NCBI GenBank assembly: GCA_037043015.1
Contig: CM073322.1
Location: 27,742,364-27,806,363 of the forward strand
Direction of reading: 5' to 3'
DNA length: 64,000 nucleotides
Origin: Bryum argenteum
Taxonomy: Eukaryota > Streptophyta > Bryopsida > Bryales > Bryaceae
Position 1 is the first letter of the stretch. The number at the start of each line of letters is the position of its first letter. This document shows, piece by piece, positions 32,001 to 44,450 of the stretch. A program made the position numbers and the translations under genes. The notes below the pieces were generated by a model that did no database searches, was not told the origin of the DNA, and saw only the letters and a list, made by a program, of their open reading frames with translations.

Positions 32001-35000
32001 TTTTTTCACTATGTTTGTTAACGTCTTTGTTTTGTTTTTGAGCAATATCTTCACTATGATCGATATCTTTATTTGATAATGCAAAAATTCCATCCTTAGT
32101 AAAAACCTCTTTTTTAATATTAGCTTGATTTTGCTCCAAATATGATTTGTGTACAATTATGCTGATAGGTTCTTCATGAGCTACTTTAAGAGATTTCCTT
32201 TTTGACCCTGTTAAGGCTTCTAACAATTTGAGACAAAGAACAATGGAATTTTCAATAGGAGCTTGATTGCCTTGTTGCCAATGATATACAACAAAAAAAT
32301 GTTGCAATTGGTGTATAAGTCCACTAGCAACAAGCAAATCAACCAAATCATCCTGCATACTTGCTTGATTTTCATCAATGCATGTGTGCTCAATAATAGG
32401 TATAGTAGAATTTAATAATCCTTCTAAAATTTCTTGTAGGATGGTCAATTCTTTAGTTTTTTTTATTTGATCATCATTAGGTTCATTTACTTCTTCATGT
32501 GATGAGGAGCTTTTGGACTCTTGGTAAAAGTCACCAAAAGAACTAAATATTTCCAAACTTGACAAAAGCATAGGTATAAAAGGGGGGAACAAGTTACGAA
32601 CTATGAAATAACTTCGATTTGCTGGAAGATATAAAAGTGTATTTTGAATCTGCAATAGAATCATAGTAGTAAGTGGATCTTGACGCAAAGGAATGGACGT
32701 GGCCGTGTAGTCAAGAAGGCCTATCTGGCGAGCAACATGTAGCTCAGCTTGTTTACCTTCCAAACCCTGAAAAATAATTCTCATAGTGAAATTTTTATCT
32801 ATTACAAAGTTAAACATAGATTCAACTTCAAATTTTTTAGTACTAGAAATGATCATTCCCAAGAAATCATATTAATTTCAAATTAGAGAAATTGTGTCAT
32901 CATATGTATGATTATTGATAGTAAAGAGTAGTTTAGCAAAAAGATAGCATATTACTTTGGCTATTTCTTTTATGATTGGAGTTGTATCTGTTGTGTCTTT
33001 CATGGATTGTATATGTCGAAGTTCATCCATCCACTTGTTCATTTTAGCCTTTGCCAAACCTACAACATTTACAAATATAAAGAATTAATTGGAACAATAA
33101 ACTTGTCAATGATAATATCAACCAATCTCAATTTCATGTATTTGAAATTTTCCTTCACTCACTAAAACGAGAGAGATTAAAGAAAGATAATCAACAGTAT
33201 GTAACTATTTTCTCAAATTAAAGTATATGAATACCTGTAGTAGTAGATGATCCAATTCCAACACCTTCTACTCCTATGGGAGGTTCTAAAAATTCAACCT
33301 TCTTATTTGCTAACTTGGTTTTAAAACTTTTTACTTTTTTCTTTATAGCTTGAGTTTGAAAATAGTTGATGCTTTTGAGTTGCCCAAACATATTGTTCAC
33401 ATTATCAGAAAGACCATTCTTCTCACCAACAAAATTTTGATTCAAACAACCATCTATATTCCAAAAGTTCACACAAAATTTACTATATGTACATGGTACA
33501 TTGTTTCCTTCACTAATTAATGTAACACGGCCCTTGATTTCATCAAGACAAGCTAAACGCCTTTCTTCACCTTGTTTTAGTCTTTTTGCTAATCGTTCTT
33601 CAACGTTACTAATCTCACTTTTGTGAACGTTAGTTTTGGTTGTCTTAGGTTGAGCATGTCCTACTCTACTTCTACTCACTTTTTCATTAGTGAATATAAA
33701 CTCTTTCTTGTCTTGATTTTTAAAGAGTGATCTATCATTATTATTATCTTGACCTACTTTTGGGTCAATGGATAATTTGTTCTTTGGTAAAGCTTGATAG
33801 TTTTCTCCATACAACATTTTTTTGGAAAAAACTTCTATTGAAGCATTGGTCATTCCAATTGGGTTCAAGTTTTGAGCACTTTGAGACTTTTCAAGACCGT
33901 GATACCTTGGTGTACCTCTTCTAGGTGTTGCAAGTACATCTAACAAACTTGTCTTATGCTTCAAATCTAAACTACTACACTTGGTTGTCAAACTCCAAGT
34001 TTTGTGTTTCTCTTTGTGTTTTTCTTTTTCATTCTTTTTTATTTTTAGATTGTTTGCGGTACGTATATTGCTTGACTCTGTAGGTCTCATTAGCCGACCA
34101 GTGAAAGTATTGTGAATAACCTTTTTGTTTGTTTTGCAGTTTTCTGGTTCATCAATTTTGAAATTTACCATTTTTTGTCGTTCTTCATCGACTCGGTAGC
34201 CAATCACAGAGGCAGCTCGATTCCGCGTACTCATAAGAAATTCTTTGTCTTCCTTAGCATCATGAAATGTTTCCGAAGTTCTTCCTATTATCAAAAATAC
34301 GTCCTTGGTATTATACTTAATGCCTTCTATAGGAATAGAATTATAGAGTATCTTGATAAGAATTTAAGTAAAATATGTATATAGATAAGTATTGTATCAG
34401 ATGAACTTAGAAATTAAATAAAAGAACCTCACCATTATGGATATAAGATTGAAGATCCATTTGTGGCATAGGAGTTGGTGATGGTTCATTGAAATTAATA
34501 ATCATTCCAATTTTGCTATCTGTATTGTTGTCACCTAGTTGAGATTTTGGACGGGGTGGTCGACTAAACACCTAATAGTTTCAAAAAATTGAGTTATATT
34601 AACATGTTTTGATACATCTGACTATTGTTGTCATAAAGAGAATGAAGAACATTTTACTTATTATGATGTAGTGATCCTAATTACTCAATTGTGCACAAAG
34701 TATACAAATTTATTATGTCCTCAAAAACAATAATGACTGTGATTGTACTTTTTTTTCACACAATTAATGACATAAATGTTATAAAATAAACACACATAGG
34801 AAAAAGAATATGTAAAATCACCTCTCGAGGCAACATCTGATAGTTATTTCTATTAGTGTGAGCAACCTTAGGTGTGACGTTAGTGTTAGTAGTAGGAATA
34901 TATGATTCTTTGAGACTTTCAATTTTTTCCTTATCTATTAAGGCCTCAGCAGTTTCTTCTTTGGAACTTTTAGTTTGACGATCTAATGTATTGATTTCAA

Positions 35001-37585
35001 TGGGAACCTTTATTTCACCCTCTTCAACTTTGAGATTGTCATTTTTTATAGTTATACTTTCACTCTCTTCAACCTTGAGATTGTCCTTTTTTATATATAT
35101 AATTCCACTCTCTTCGACTTTGACATCGTCCTTTTTTATATTTATGCTTTCACTCTCTTCAATTGTGGAATGATTTGCTTTATCAATTATAACATTTTGC
35201 TTCAAATTTACTCTACCGTTGTTTTTCAACTCACTGGTGCCTTTTTCAAGATCACTTTCGTTAATTTTTTTAGGAAATTTAGTATCGCATTTATTCTCCT
35301 CTATTTTACATGGAAAGTTTATCAATTGTGTTTCTGAAATTAACTCCTGAATTTGTATGATATCTTTTTGATTTTCAGCTTTTTCACTGACAACATTTGG
35401 CACATGGTTCCTCTCTATAGATTTAAGTTTAATGCTTTCTACTTCTTGCCAATTTCTAGATTCTTCTTGGAAAAAATCATTCTTCATAGTGAGCTTTATA
35501 ATATCCAATTTCTTCTCACTTTCTTTTTTATTAAAACTAGATTCACTACTATCTGCACCATGACTAAAAGAATTGTCTTTTACATCCACTTGTGAAACGT
35601 TATTACACGATTTTAGCTCCTTAAAATCTTGGCAAGCTTCTTCCAAAAATAAAATTGCTTCTTCTATCTTTTCTGGAGTACCCTGGAGATCGCATAGAAA
35701 ATATAGTTTATCAACTGCTTGACTAAGGTTTTCAAATAAGAAACACCATAGTCTCTCACGAAACCATTCCTTACAATCTCCTGTAAAAGAAAAAGGTGTT
35801 AATTTTTTTAAACAGAACAAGTCCATGTTAATGTGTATCTTGCAATGTAGTTATGAGTTATGACTTAACCTTTGAACTTTTGGAAAAACCAAATTGATTT
35901 TTGAGAGTGTTAGTAAGCTTCCTCTCACTCCATTCAAAATACTATAATCTCATAATAATAATAAAAAAACTAATTGTTCAATTGAAACGTGAGTAATGGA
36001 TTAAGTCAACTCACATGTCCTACCGTTGGATTTATAAAAAAAAATCAATCAAGCTTGATAAAGCTCAAAATTGTAAAGGGTGAATCTTGAAAATGATAGC
36101 AAGTTTGCAATAAGATAAAAAGGAGTTATATAAGGTTATATTTGTAAACCAGTAGTATATAAAATGATTCCCATATTCTAGTTTGTTTATCTTAATTAAT
36201 AACAATTTTATCAAGTGTGATAACGTTTGAGATAATATGAATAATATTTTTTGAAAAGAGTTCTTTTATTAATCTATGATTCAACAACATTCTCAAATAG
36301 AAATAGTTTAGAATTAATCAATAGAACCTCTTTCAACTTAAGAAATAAAATAACATGAAACAAACTCACTGTCATTAGGCTCTATTACCAATCCATCACT
36401 TTTACTTTTTAAAGCTTCATTGTTTATATTGTTTTGCAATTCGTCACCATCTTTAATCAAACATTGTTTTCGAACATCGAAGTTTGGTGAGGAACTTCCT
36501 TGAGGATGTTTTGGTGAAAATGACAACTTAAATTTGTCATCATTTCTATGAGGTATACTGTCATAGATATCATGTTTTAGTTTTAAAGCACTTTTAGGTC
36601 CTACTTTACCACTTCCTAGTGATAGTGTTGTTTGCATTGTACACTCTTCCATAGCACCATCCAAAGGTTCGGAGACATAGTAATTCTCGTTCATGTTTTT
36701 GACAAGGTTATTAGAAGTTGGTACCAGATTATTTCTTTGTATTTGAAAAATGGGTTTCATATTCAATTTTAATTGAGGTTCAATTTTAATTTGTGAGGAA
36801 TTTTTTGTAACTTTAGAAACACTTATAGATTCATTAATGTCACGTGATTTGGATGTAATGGTCACCTTTGGCAAAGGAAACTCAATAGCAGGAACTTGTC
36901 TTGATGTTTGAAATTTCATCTCTTTTTGGAATATTAGACATTCTTGTGGATTTAACCTTGAAGTTAATGCAGGAATTGTCATATCTATTATTTGATCAAT
37001 TATATTATTATCTAGAATTTTCCTTGGTGTAGTGGATTTTGAATTGTGTTGAGAACTATTTTTTGTGCTACTTCTAGGACTTGATTTTGGACTCACATCT
37101 TTGGAACTTGCTAAAAGAGCAAGTCCACTTAATCCAGGAACTTCCTCCTCCAACTCCAACTGACTTGTTTTTTTACTTTCTTCATTATTGGTCTCATTCT
37201 CATCCATCCTTCGAGGTGATAAACTATATAGATCTAGTAATCCATCTTGAATTTGAGTACCTTTTTCCAACGTTCCTTGAGATGATTGATCTGAATGTTC
37301 ATCAACTTCATTACTCTGGTCATAAATTTGTAAGCAATATGTTTCTATAGTAGAATCAAGAAGTGGTGAGAATTTGTAACAATCCAACAACCCTACTTCT
37401 ACTTGAGTTCCTTCTTCAATAGGTTCCATATCTTCAACATGCCCAATTTCACAATCTTCTTCGTTTTGCCATGTATTTTTTGCCATGTCTGTACTTGTTG
37501 CAGCAAAAATCAAGGTTTTTCGCCGTTCTTCAGCACTTCTTAGATGCAATTTTTCAAGGTTATTAGGTAGAGGATATGATACCAT
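29017..37585 (-). CDS. SCAPER: SCAPER homologue, ten coding exons
   Basis: Exons (minus): 37585-36370, 35780-34822, 34571-34433, 34284-33235, 33059-32956, 32766-31852, 31555-31451, 30305-30216, 30056-29946, 29766-29017. All borders are GT-AG and every phase joins, giving about 1812 residues. Family: S-phase cyclin A-associated protein in the ER. Exon 2 starts with the N-terminal SCAPER helical motif (WFRERLWCFLFENLSQAVD, LYFLCDL, FLEEACQDFKELK). The exon 4/5 join gives EFLEPPIG, GIG and AKMNKWMDEL. Exons 6-10 give VARQIGLLDY, LPANRSYF, LPSLL, VLPSNFNEVA, LMSFLV, NQALLRWGK and LPFVFFSD, all in family order. Odd points: the AT-rich codon use, a first exon I cannot align, and no long charged coiled coil of the kind plant homologues carry before EFLEPP. 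Intron 7 holds a minisatellite repeat. An additional 5' exon is possible. Confidence 0.9.
30390..31210 (-). repeat. Minisatellite-bearing dispersed repeat inside an intron
   Basis: Lies within intron 7 of the SCAPER-like gene (31450-30306). In reverse complement it matches the two copies at 290-1475: head (GAGTAAGGTCCCCCTC, TTTGATGTTCTTCAAAAA), GGGAAC-rich unit array, and tail (TTCAAACTCTTTAGAAC, CATACATGACCA). A 34-base unit (AACCAAGATTAAGGAACAAC...) is duplicated exactly at about 30650-30715. Confidence 0.7.
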
Positions 37586-39692
37586 GATTGACAAAAGAAT
37601 GTTGGATATTGAATTTTAAGTAGTAAGTTATAATTATGCCAAATTCTTGACTTCAGAACAAATAGAATGTTATACTTTTAAAGAGTCAAGCTTTCACTTT
37701 TTGAATTTCCTATTTTTCACCAAAGAAATCCAACCTTACAAATAAAGTTCACTATTCATATGTGGAGGGGCACTTATGATTTGTGAAAAAATTCAATGGA
37801 TCATGCACTACATTACATTCATCTTTACTTTATTATTTGGTGATGCTTCTAAATGTCTTATTTACTTCTGTTTTAACCTTCATGAGTTATTCAAATTTGG
37901 TTAAATATTTAAACTTTGCATAATCTAATGTCATTTCATTGTGAATGACATCTATATAATAATTCTTCCTTTCTTATAAGTACAAATAGAAGTTTAGTCA
38001 TAATCGCTTGGAAGTTGGATTTATTATCATTTGTTGTAAAGATTTGTTATTATGCCACACAAACATAATCAAATTGCTATAGTCACATCTTGAGGTATTG
38101 GGTATTAGATTATGATGCTAAAACCTATTTGCATTGAGTGCTTATGTAATATCAATAACTTGGCAGGAACCCTATTACATTCTATACCTATTAGTAGCAT
38201 TCCTTCTGAAATTAATATTTTCAAATATCATAAAAATTAGATATTGATCATTCACTATATTCTGAGGAGCTTCAATTCGAACTTGATTCTTCTTTCATGT
38301 TGTCAATATATAAAATAGAACAAATTCTTTATAATTAGAGAATATATAATTCCTAGTCTCAAAAAGAGAGCAACGTAATACTCAATTGTGCAATAATTTA
38401 GTGTATTTGCAATCTAGTCCTTTCAAATTACTCGTGTATAGATGATGGAGTTACAAAATTTCCATCAACAATTTAAGATCGCAACCTTTGTTTGTTCCTA
38501 CTTCTTAACACAAGAATTGCGTATTTTCCTCGGTCAAAAATTGCGCATCCTTGTGCTTTGAAGATCCCCATTCACAACTAAAGCAACACAACATACATAC
38601 ATTCAACTCTTAAAGAAATGAGTTGGCATGTAATGTCTTGGTGTAACTTTCTTTCTGCAATAGCTACCTCACTAATAATTGTTCATAAATTGCTCCGTGA
38701 GTAATCAAGTTTTGTTTCGAAATAATTTGAGTAAGGATGATTTTGTCATCCACACACAACTAGTGCTACTCAGTCTTCAAGAATCTCATTGCAGAGCGTG
38801 GGATTGGGCCATGAGGCATTTTGTTGCCACAAGCGTGAATGCAAGGTCGGAGAATTCAAAGCGGCAAAGCTAAGAGAGGAACTCTGGCTTGAGCATTCAA
38901 ACGTTTTTTTGTGTCGATACCTCACACTAAAGACATGAAAGGTTACTCCCATCCTGTAATGCTCAATACATAGGCCAAGAATATGAAAATAGAATAAAAT
39001 AAAACAAACATGTTCCCAGCATTGGTAAAGATAGTTTCGGGGTCCCTCTTAAAAAACAATTGCGTTATGATTTCTTTTCTCATCGCCACTAAACGTTTCT
39101 CGGCAATTTGTGTACCATTAAGGAGTGCACTATTTGAAGGTGGTTTCTTTTCACAGTCTTTGCTTGTGATCACACAAATTGTCACGGTTTATTTTCTTCT
39201 TAGCACAAATGGTTTTCATTATTTACAAAGGCATTGCGACTTCAGTGTGAAGAGATAAAAGAGCATTACAGGGATACAAATATTTCCCGTGTGATTAACA
39301 TCAGGACATGAGCTGTTCAGATTGACCTTGAAAGTTTGAAGTGGTGCAGACAATGATATATTACTGGCCCTTGGTTTTCGCGTCAATTCAATCTAGACAT
39401 AGCAATATATCAAAAAGAGTAGTAAAAAAATGGCCTATTCTGCACAAACTCGAGCTTCTTGAAAGGTTTGTTCACCCTCAATTTATTGACATCTACTGTC
39501 AAGGTAAGGGCTACAACAATTCAGCCGCTTGAACCTTAGGAAAAAATTGCCGATTCTAAACTGAATATGAAGGAGATCTCTAAAATGGCGAGGAAACGTT
39601 ACCAAAAAAACCATCACACAAAATGTATACTACATTCTCTAGACAGTCTGCTCGTGCTGACCTTCACTTTACCCTACGGGCTAATCGATGAC
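37586..39692. other. Intergenic, no gene seen
   Basis: Upstream of the SCAPER-like gene and downstream of the first germin gene. AT-rich, with no TATA box I would commit to. The frame over 39567-40409 (plus) is the antisense shadow of the germin gene. Confidence 0.5.
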
Positions 39693-40349
39693 TTAAGCCG
39701 CAGGAGCGAAGCCCATCTTGATCTTGTCTGCCTCCATCGGCGAGATGCCGAAAGCCTTGGCCAAAATCTCTGTCTTGATGGGCGGGGTCGATCCGAACAA
39801 TGCCGAAGGCAGCAGCTGCACACCCGGGTTCTGCGCGTTCAGCACCGACACCGTCTCGCTGTGCCCGTTGCCCAAGCTCAGCTGGAAGTGCACCAATCCC
39901 TGGGGGAACAAGAAGAAGTCGCCCTTCTTGATCGTCACGGCGTACAACTTGCCCGCAGTGTCCACGAATCCAACGTACACCTCGCCCTTCACCACAGTGA
40001 TCACCTCCGACGCCCTGGCGTGGGTGTGAGGGGGCACCAATCCTCCCTTGGCGTAGTTGAACTTGGCCAACGCGAAGCTCTGCGTGTTCAGGGCCGGGTA
40101 GTTCACACCTGCGAACCCGGGGATGATGCCGATGCCCAGAGGGTTGTTGGTGTCGGCATTAGCGCGGAAACCTCGGAATGCGAAGTCCTCGTCCACCACA
40201 GCGGAGGTAGCCTTGCAGGCGAGTCCGTTGATCATGAGCATGCTCTTGAGGTCAGCGACACAGAAGTCGTTGATGGGAGGGGCGTCAGTTGCAGACACCA
40301 CAGCCACCAACAGGGCAGCTGCCACGAACGCCAACATGAGCTTGGCCAT
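39693..40349 (-). CDS. Germin-like protein (secreted cupin), copy 1
   Basis: An intronless gene of 218 residues. Residues 1-20 (MAKLMLAFVAAALLVAVVSA) are a signal peptide, so the product should be apoplastic. The paired cysteines of the germin N-terminus are present (DFCVAD ... GLACKA). Cupin motif 1 reads GGLVPPHTHARASEV...VVKGEVYVG, supplying two histidines and a glutamate; motif 2 reads KGDFFLFPQGLVHFQ, supplying the third histidine. The Mn-binding set is therefore complete. Family activities include oxalate oxidase and superoxide dismutase; which applies here is not determinable. It differs from copy 2 at about 8 positions and ends GFAPAA rather than GFQPAA. It is transcribed divergently from copy 2, 2.4 kb away. 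Confidence 0.92.
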   Translation of the reverse strand: MAKLMLAFVAAALLVAVVSATDAPPINDFCVADLKSMLMINGLACKATSAVVDEDFAFRGFRANADTNNPLGIGIIPGFAGVNYPALNTQSFALAKFNYAKGGLVPPHTHARASEVITVVKGEVYVGFVDTAGKLYAVTIKKGDFFLFPQGLVHFQLSLGNGHSETVSVLNAQNPGVQLLPSALFGSTPPIKTEILAKAFGISPMEADKIKMGFAPAA

Positions 40350-40468
40350 CTCGAGAAGTGGAGTCGAGACTGTTTAAGAGACTCTGCTGGGCACAAATGT
40401 CCAGGCTGATCTCAAGTGCGCAGACAGTTGGGTGTGAGCGGATATCGAAATGCTTGCTGTGTTTCACA

Positions 40469-40476
40469 TACTTATA
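40469..40476 (-). promoter_or_regulatory. TATA box of germin copy 1
   Basis: TATAAGTA on the minus strand, 120 bases before the ATG, followed by TGTGAAAC. It has the same motif and spacing class as the other germin copies. Confidence 0.65.
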
Positions 40477-41597
40477 GCAATATTTGCATGAGGAGATAGA
40501 GGTTGAGAGCGGGGAACTATTTTGAAACTTGGGCAGACATAGTAATGACAGAGGGCGCTGATTGTTACTTTCCAGGTCTGTATGAGGGCTCCGAACGCGA
40601 TGGCAAGCCACCAGTTGGTTGATCTGTTTGCTTGTGCGTGAATATTTGACGCCGCTTCAGCGTATCGCTGTTATCGTGCAAAAAGCAGCTCTCCTACATT
40701 GCCGCTTGCCTCCTCTCCACACAACATGAGCCACGTCTGCTTTAAATGTACCTCTTTTGCACTCCTTCCAAATTTTGTGGAGAAGAGAGTGAAAGTGAGA
40801 GAGTGATCCGAGCCTTATATTTTACTACTAAAACATCATCGCCATTCCATAAGTTTTATATGAAGCAAGCAGAACTCCCAATCTCTAATCTTCAGTCTGA
40901 ACAAATTAATAATTGACAGCGTACCAACAAAGTGTGCATTGCAATGAGCTCTCATTAGATCTTTCCTCTCCATTTGAATATCACATTCGACAGCTCCACT
41001 TTGATCTTTTTCTCCTCATTTGCATATCATATTCGACATTAAGGTAGTGAAACATTCGTTGAGTACAATACCGGATATACCAAGTATGTTATTGTAAATC
41101 TAGTAGTATATTTGATGACGACATTTGTACCCAAACTTGCAGAGTCTTTAATGTTTCTGACCATTCGGAGAGTGAAAAGAGTCGGAGGTGGTAGGGTAAA
41201 CATGTCGGCACGGGTAAATGAGATCTACATGCGCGAAGGTGTCAGTCATGCAGAGGATAAGGAGGGTCGACCTGTGAGTAACTGGAGTTCATAAAGTCGG
41301 CATTCAAGATCTAGATTCTCGCCCCTGGTATTATCCACCTGGTATCCCGTAAAGGTCTACCTTCACTCCCAGCTATTTCCAGAGTGCATTTCCTCCTCGA
41401 CAAAGTCGGCACTTGGACTGACGCTCTTAAATCACTAGCCAGCTTTTCCAGATTTAGATCCCTCCCCATTTCTGTTCACACTACCACAGGCACGAGATGT
41501 ACTTGCTCTAATTAAACTTTCTGAAACAATCAATCTTTCAACAAATGAGAAATACAAATTATGCCAAATATCTTCTGTTGAGCTTGGTTGAGACTCA
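40477..41597. other. Intergenic between divergent germin genes
   Basis: Mixed composition, no gene seen. A short duplicated phrase (CACATTCGACA at about 40982 and CATATTCGACA at about 41027, each after CTC.ATTTG.ATATCA) is present. Confidence 0.4.
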
Positions 41598-41764
41598 GGC
41601 CCCGTTTACACTACGGTGGAGAAGTCTACCAAAGTTACTGGTCAAGAAATGAAGGAACATTCTTGAATGTGATTGGTTGAAAATGAGACTATTGAAATGT
41701 GATTGTGATTTGTGATTGGTTGAAAATTTAATTCTTGACCGACCGGAGGCCTTGTAAACTGGCC
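41598..41764. mobile_element. Small Harbinger-like MITE
   Basis: The left end GGCCCCGTTTACACTACGG and the right end, reverse complement GGCCAGTTTACAAGGCC, are imperfect inverted repeats. TCA occurs immediately outside both ends (41595-41597 and 41765-41767) as a 3-base duplication. An inner GGTCAAGAA motif also recurs inverted. 167 bases, non-coding. Confidence 0.65.
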
Positions 41765-42652
41765 TCATACTCCGAGCTCATTTTCCACATCTCTTTCTAC
41801 CCCTCCAGCTTTATCGTAATAATAATGTCAAATGTCTTCCACATCACAAGTCTTTTCACATTGCAATTAATCTGCATTCAAATGATTCAAAGGGTTCTAG
41901 AACGAATGAAGAGTTTCAGTCTATCTGCACGACACTTATCAATGAAGTATTTTCTTCTTTTTGTTATGGACACCGATAATTTTTCATGTAAACATGTAAT
42001 GCAGGGTTCAAGTATGCAATCTATATTGTGTGGCTACAAAATCATCATTTAGTCTTCAGTAATTTCTTATCTTGTTACAGTCTTTCGTTGTCACCCATTT
42101 AAACTGACAAGTTCATTATGATTTCGTCATGTTCCAGGGGAGTTGGTCCGTCAGGCTCAAGGCCATATTTCATGTTCATTGAAGGCCACCGTGCCAAATT
42201 TTCATGATGGAATGTCTGAAGAAGCCCGGCAATAGAGATGATATTGAGTTTCATCGTGCGTAAAATTGTAGTCGAGCATTTCTTATCCACATCTCCAGGT
42301 GTTTGCTAATTTGACTCTCCTGTACCTGTGCATGTAAATTTATTAAATCTCGGATGTGTGTCAGTCTGGACACCTCTGTAAGGGCCAAATGTGAAACTTA
42401 CAAATTATCTCACTCCACAAATTGCGATCTTACCACATTGCCCACTGTAGACAGTGCGGGTTAAAATTTGAGATTTTGCACTGTCACAATGAAAGAAATT
42501 GGGAACGGAGGATTAAGCGAATGTGAGTGAAACGTGGAACGCGACAATTGATGGTAAAAGAAAAAGTGAATTCCGTGAAACGATTCATGTAGCCACGACG
42601 ACATGAAGACTCTACTGTGAAAGTAGATAAACGTTTCACGTTGCCGCGACGC
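41765..42652. other. Upstream region of germin copy 2
   Basis: No gene seen. The 42461-42730 minus-strand frame overlaps the promoter and is not supported. Confidence 0.4.
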
Positions 42653-42660
42653 TATAAGTA
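42653..42660 (+). promoter_or_regulatory. TATA box of germin copy 2
   Basis: TATAAGTA, 107 bases upstream of the ATG at 42767. It lies inside the upstream open extension of the reading frame, arguing that the ATG at 42767 and not 42617 is used. Confidence 0.65.
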
Positions 42661-42766
42661 CGCCGAGCGATTCTCTGCTTTTCATCAGTCGTCTGATCAT
42701 CTCCTCTGCTTCACATCCCTCTCCCTTCAACTGCTCCTCTCGTCAACGTTGATTCCAGTTCTCGCG

Positions 42767-43423
42767 ATGGCCAAGCTCATGTTGGCGTTCGTGGCAGCTG
42801 CCCTGTTGGTGGCTGTGGTGTCTGCAACTGACGCCCCTCCCATCAACGACTTCTGTGTCGCTGACCTCAAGAGCATGCTCATGATCAACGGACTCGCCTG
42901 CAAGGCTACCTCCGCTGTGGTGGACGAGGACTTCGCATTCAGAGGTTTCCGCGCTGATGCCGACACCAACAACCCTCTGGGCATCGGCATCATCCCCGGG
43001 TTCGCAGGAGTGAACTACCCGGCCCTGAACACGCAGAGCTTCGCATTGGCCAAGTTCAACTACGCCAAGGGAGGATTGGTGCCCCCTCACATCCACGCCA
43101 GGGCAGGGGAGGTGATCACTGTGGTGAAGGGCGAGGTGTACGTCGGATTCGTGGACACTGCGGGCAAGCTGTACGCCGTGACGATCAAGAAGGGCGACTT
43201 CTTCTTGTTCCCCCAGGGATTGGTGCACTTCCAGCTGAACGTGGGCAGCGGGCAGAGCGAGACGGTGTCGGTGCTGAACTCGCAGAACCCGGGTGTGCAG
43301 CTGCTGCCTTCGGCATTGTTCGGATCGACCCCGCCCATCAAGACGGAGATTTTGGCCAAGGCTTTCGGCATCTCGCCGATGGAGGCAGACAAGATCAAGA
43401 TGGGCTTCCAGCCCGCAGCTTAA
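42767..43423 (+). CDS. Germin-like protein (secreted cupin), copy 2
   Basis: Intronless, 218 residues. The frame is open upstream to 42617, but the TATA box at 42653 and alignment to the four paralogues fix the start at MAKLMLAF. Signal peptide 1-20, N-terminal cysteine pair, cupin motif 1 as PPHIHARAGEV and motif 2 as LVHFQLNVG; all four metal ligands (H, H, E, H) are kept. It is the most distinct of the five: HIH for HTH, GEV for SEV, and NVGSGQSE for SLGNGHSE. The 3' flank resembles that of copy 5 for about 450 bases, which shows the duplicated unit included downstream DNA. Confidence 0.92.
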   Translation: MAKLMLAFVAAALLVAVVSATDAPPINDFCVADLKSMLMINGLACKATSAVVDEDFAFRGFRADADTNNPLGIGIIPGFAGVNYPALNTQSFALAKFNYAKGGLVPPHIHARAGEVITVVKGEVYVGFVDTAGKLYAVTIKKGDFFLFPQGLVHFQLNVGSGQSETVSVLNSQNPGVQLLPSALFGSTPPIKTEILAKAFGISPMEADKIKMGFQPAA

Positions 43424-43880
43424 GCCTGTCTCGTTTCAAGTATCGGAGGTCAATGCAAGCAGGGTGCTAGAGTAGTGCACCTGTTGTTTTTGAGGCAAAT
43501 CAGTTTTTCTGTTACATTTGTAATGCCCATTGTGATGAGAATCGCAATGGTGCTGATTCTTTGAATTAATGTTAATTATTCCGAACCGAGTATCTAGTCC
43601 TGTTCATTATGGTTGCACCTGAGAGGAACTCGTACATTGCCTTCGGGGACATGGCCTACATTCTCCGAGCGAGTTGATGTGGTCTCATGTCCCTTTTTGA
43701 GATTGTGAACGTCGGTGCCCTGTTCACTGACAGTCAGGTGGATATCACGGGGCTTTGACCTTCATTAAACGCACAGCCCGTGTCTGCATTGGGAGTCAGT
43801 ACGCAATGACATCTGCGGGTTCGCGCGTACTCTTCAGTACATCTGACGTTTGTATACCCACATACATTCTCGAGAAATTT
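43424..43880. repeat. 3' flank of germin copy 2, shared with other copies
   Basis: Matches the 3' flank of copies 3-5: CTCGTTTCAAG, GGTCAATGCAAGCAGGG and TGATTCTTTGAAT, with AATTAA where the others have AATAAA. It matches copy 5 further down: ACATTGCNTTCGG, CTGTTCACTGACA, GACATCTGCG. This marks the unit of duplication; no second gene is present. Confidence 0.6.
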
Positions 43881-44338
43881 GCTGTCGTCTAACAATCCGA
43901 CGTTTCGAAATGCTCAACCGAAGAGAGGAAAAGGGGGAATAAGCAGAACATACTTTTGCTAATCATTAGTATCTATAATGCTTGTATTATTAGTATATGT
44001 CATACCGTAGTATTAACCGCTAGCTGTGCTGAACCGAGGTTCACCCGAGAATGGCACACGGGTGGATCTGCACCTTTCTGCAGTTGAGATGAACAAGGTT
44101 AGCACTGAGATGTTGCTGCATAGTGCATAGTGACCTTCACTATGCAGCAACATTAATTATTTAGTTTGAAGCCTTTCTTTGCCACATGGATCCCCTTGAT
44201 GGGTGGTACATGAACTCCATGGGTGATATCACATAATATTTTCATTTTGATCCATGAGTGAGCCCCGAGCTCAGCCCTCTTGTATGTTCTCATGAATGCA
44301 AGCAATTACAAACAATATGCGATAAATTACAGAGCCCT
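43881..44338. other. Intergenic, no gene seen
   Basis: Contains a short inverted motif (GTTGCTGCATAGTG... and CACTATGCAGCAAC, 44113-44151) able to form a hairpin of about 14 base pairs. Nothing else stands out. Confidence 0.45.
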
Positions 44339-44450
44339 GAGACCTCTGCTCCCAAGATCCTCGCCCCAAGACCCCTCCTCCCAAGACCCTCGCCCCAAGA
44401 CCCCTCCTCCCAAGACTCCGCCCCCAAGTCCCCACCCCTGGACCCTCTTC
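44339..44450. repeat. C-rich minisatellite
   Basis: Four or so units of the form CCCAAGACCC(T/C)CCTC, some reading CAAGACCCTCGCC. Several open frames through it are artefacts of the repeat. Confidence 0.8.

Noticed and set aside
39567-40409. 280-residue plus-strand ORF across germin copy 1
   Set aside because: It is the antisense shadow of the real cupin gene; similar antisense frames appear over all five copies because of their GC-rich third positions.
42617-42766. 50-residue N-terminal extension of germin copy 2
   Set aside because: The extension contains the TATA box and has no counterpart in the paralogues; a signal peptide starts right at 42767.
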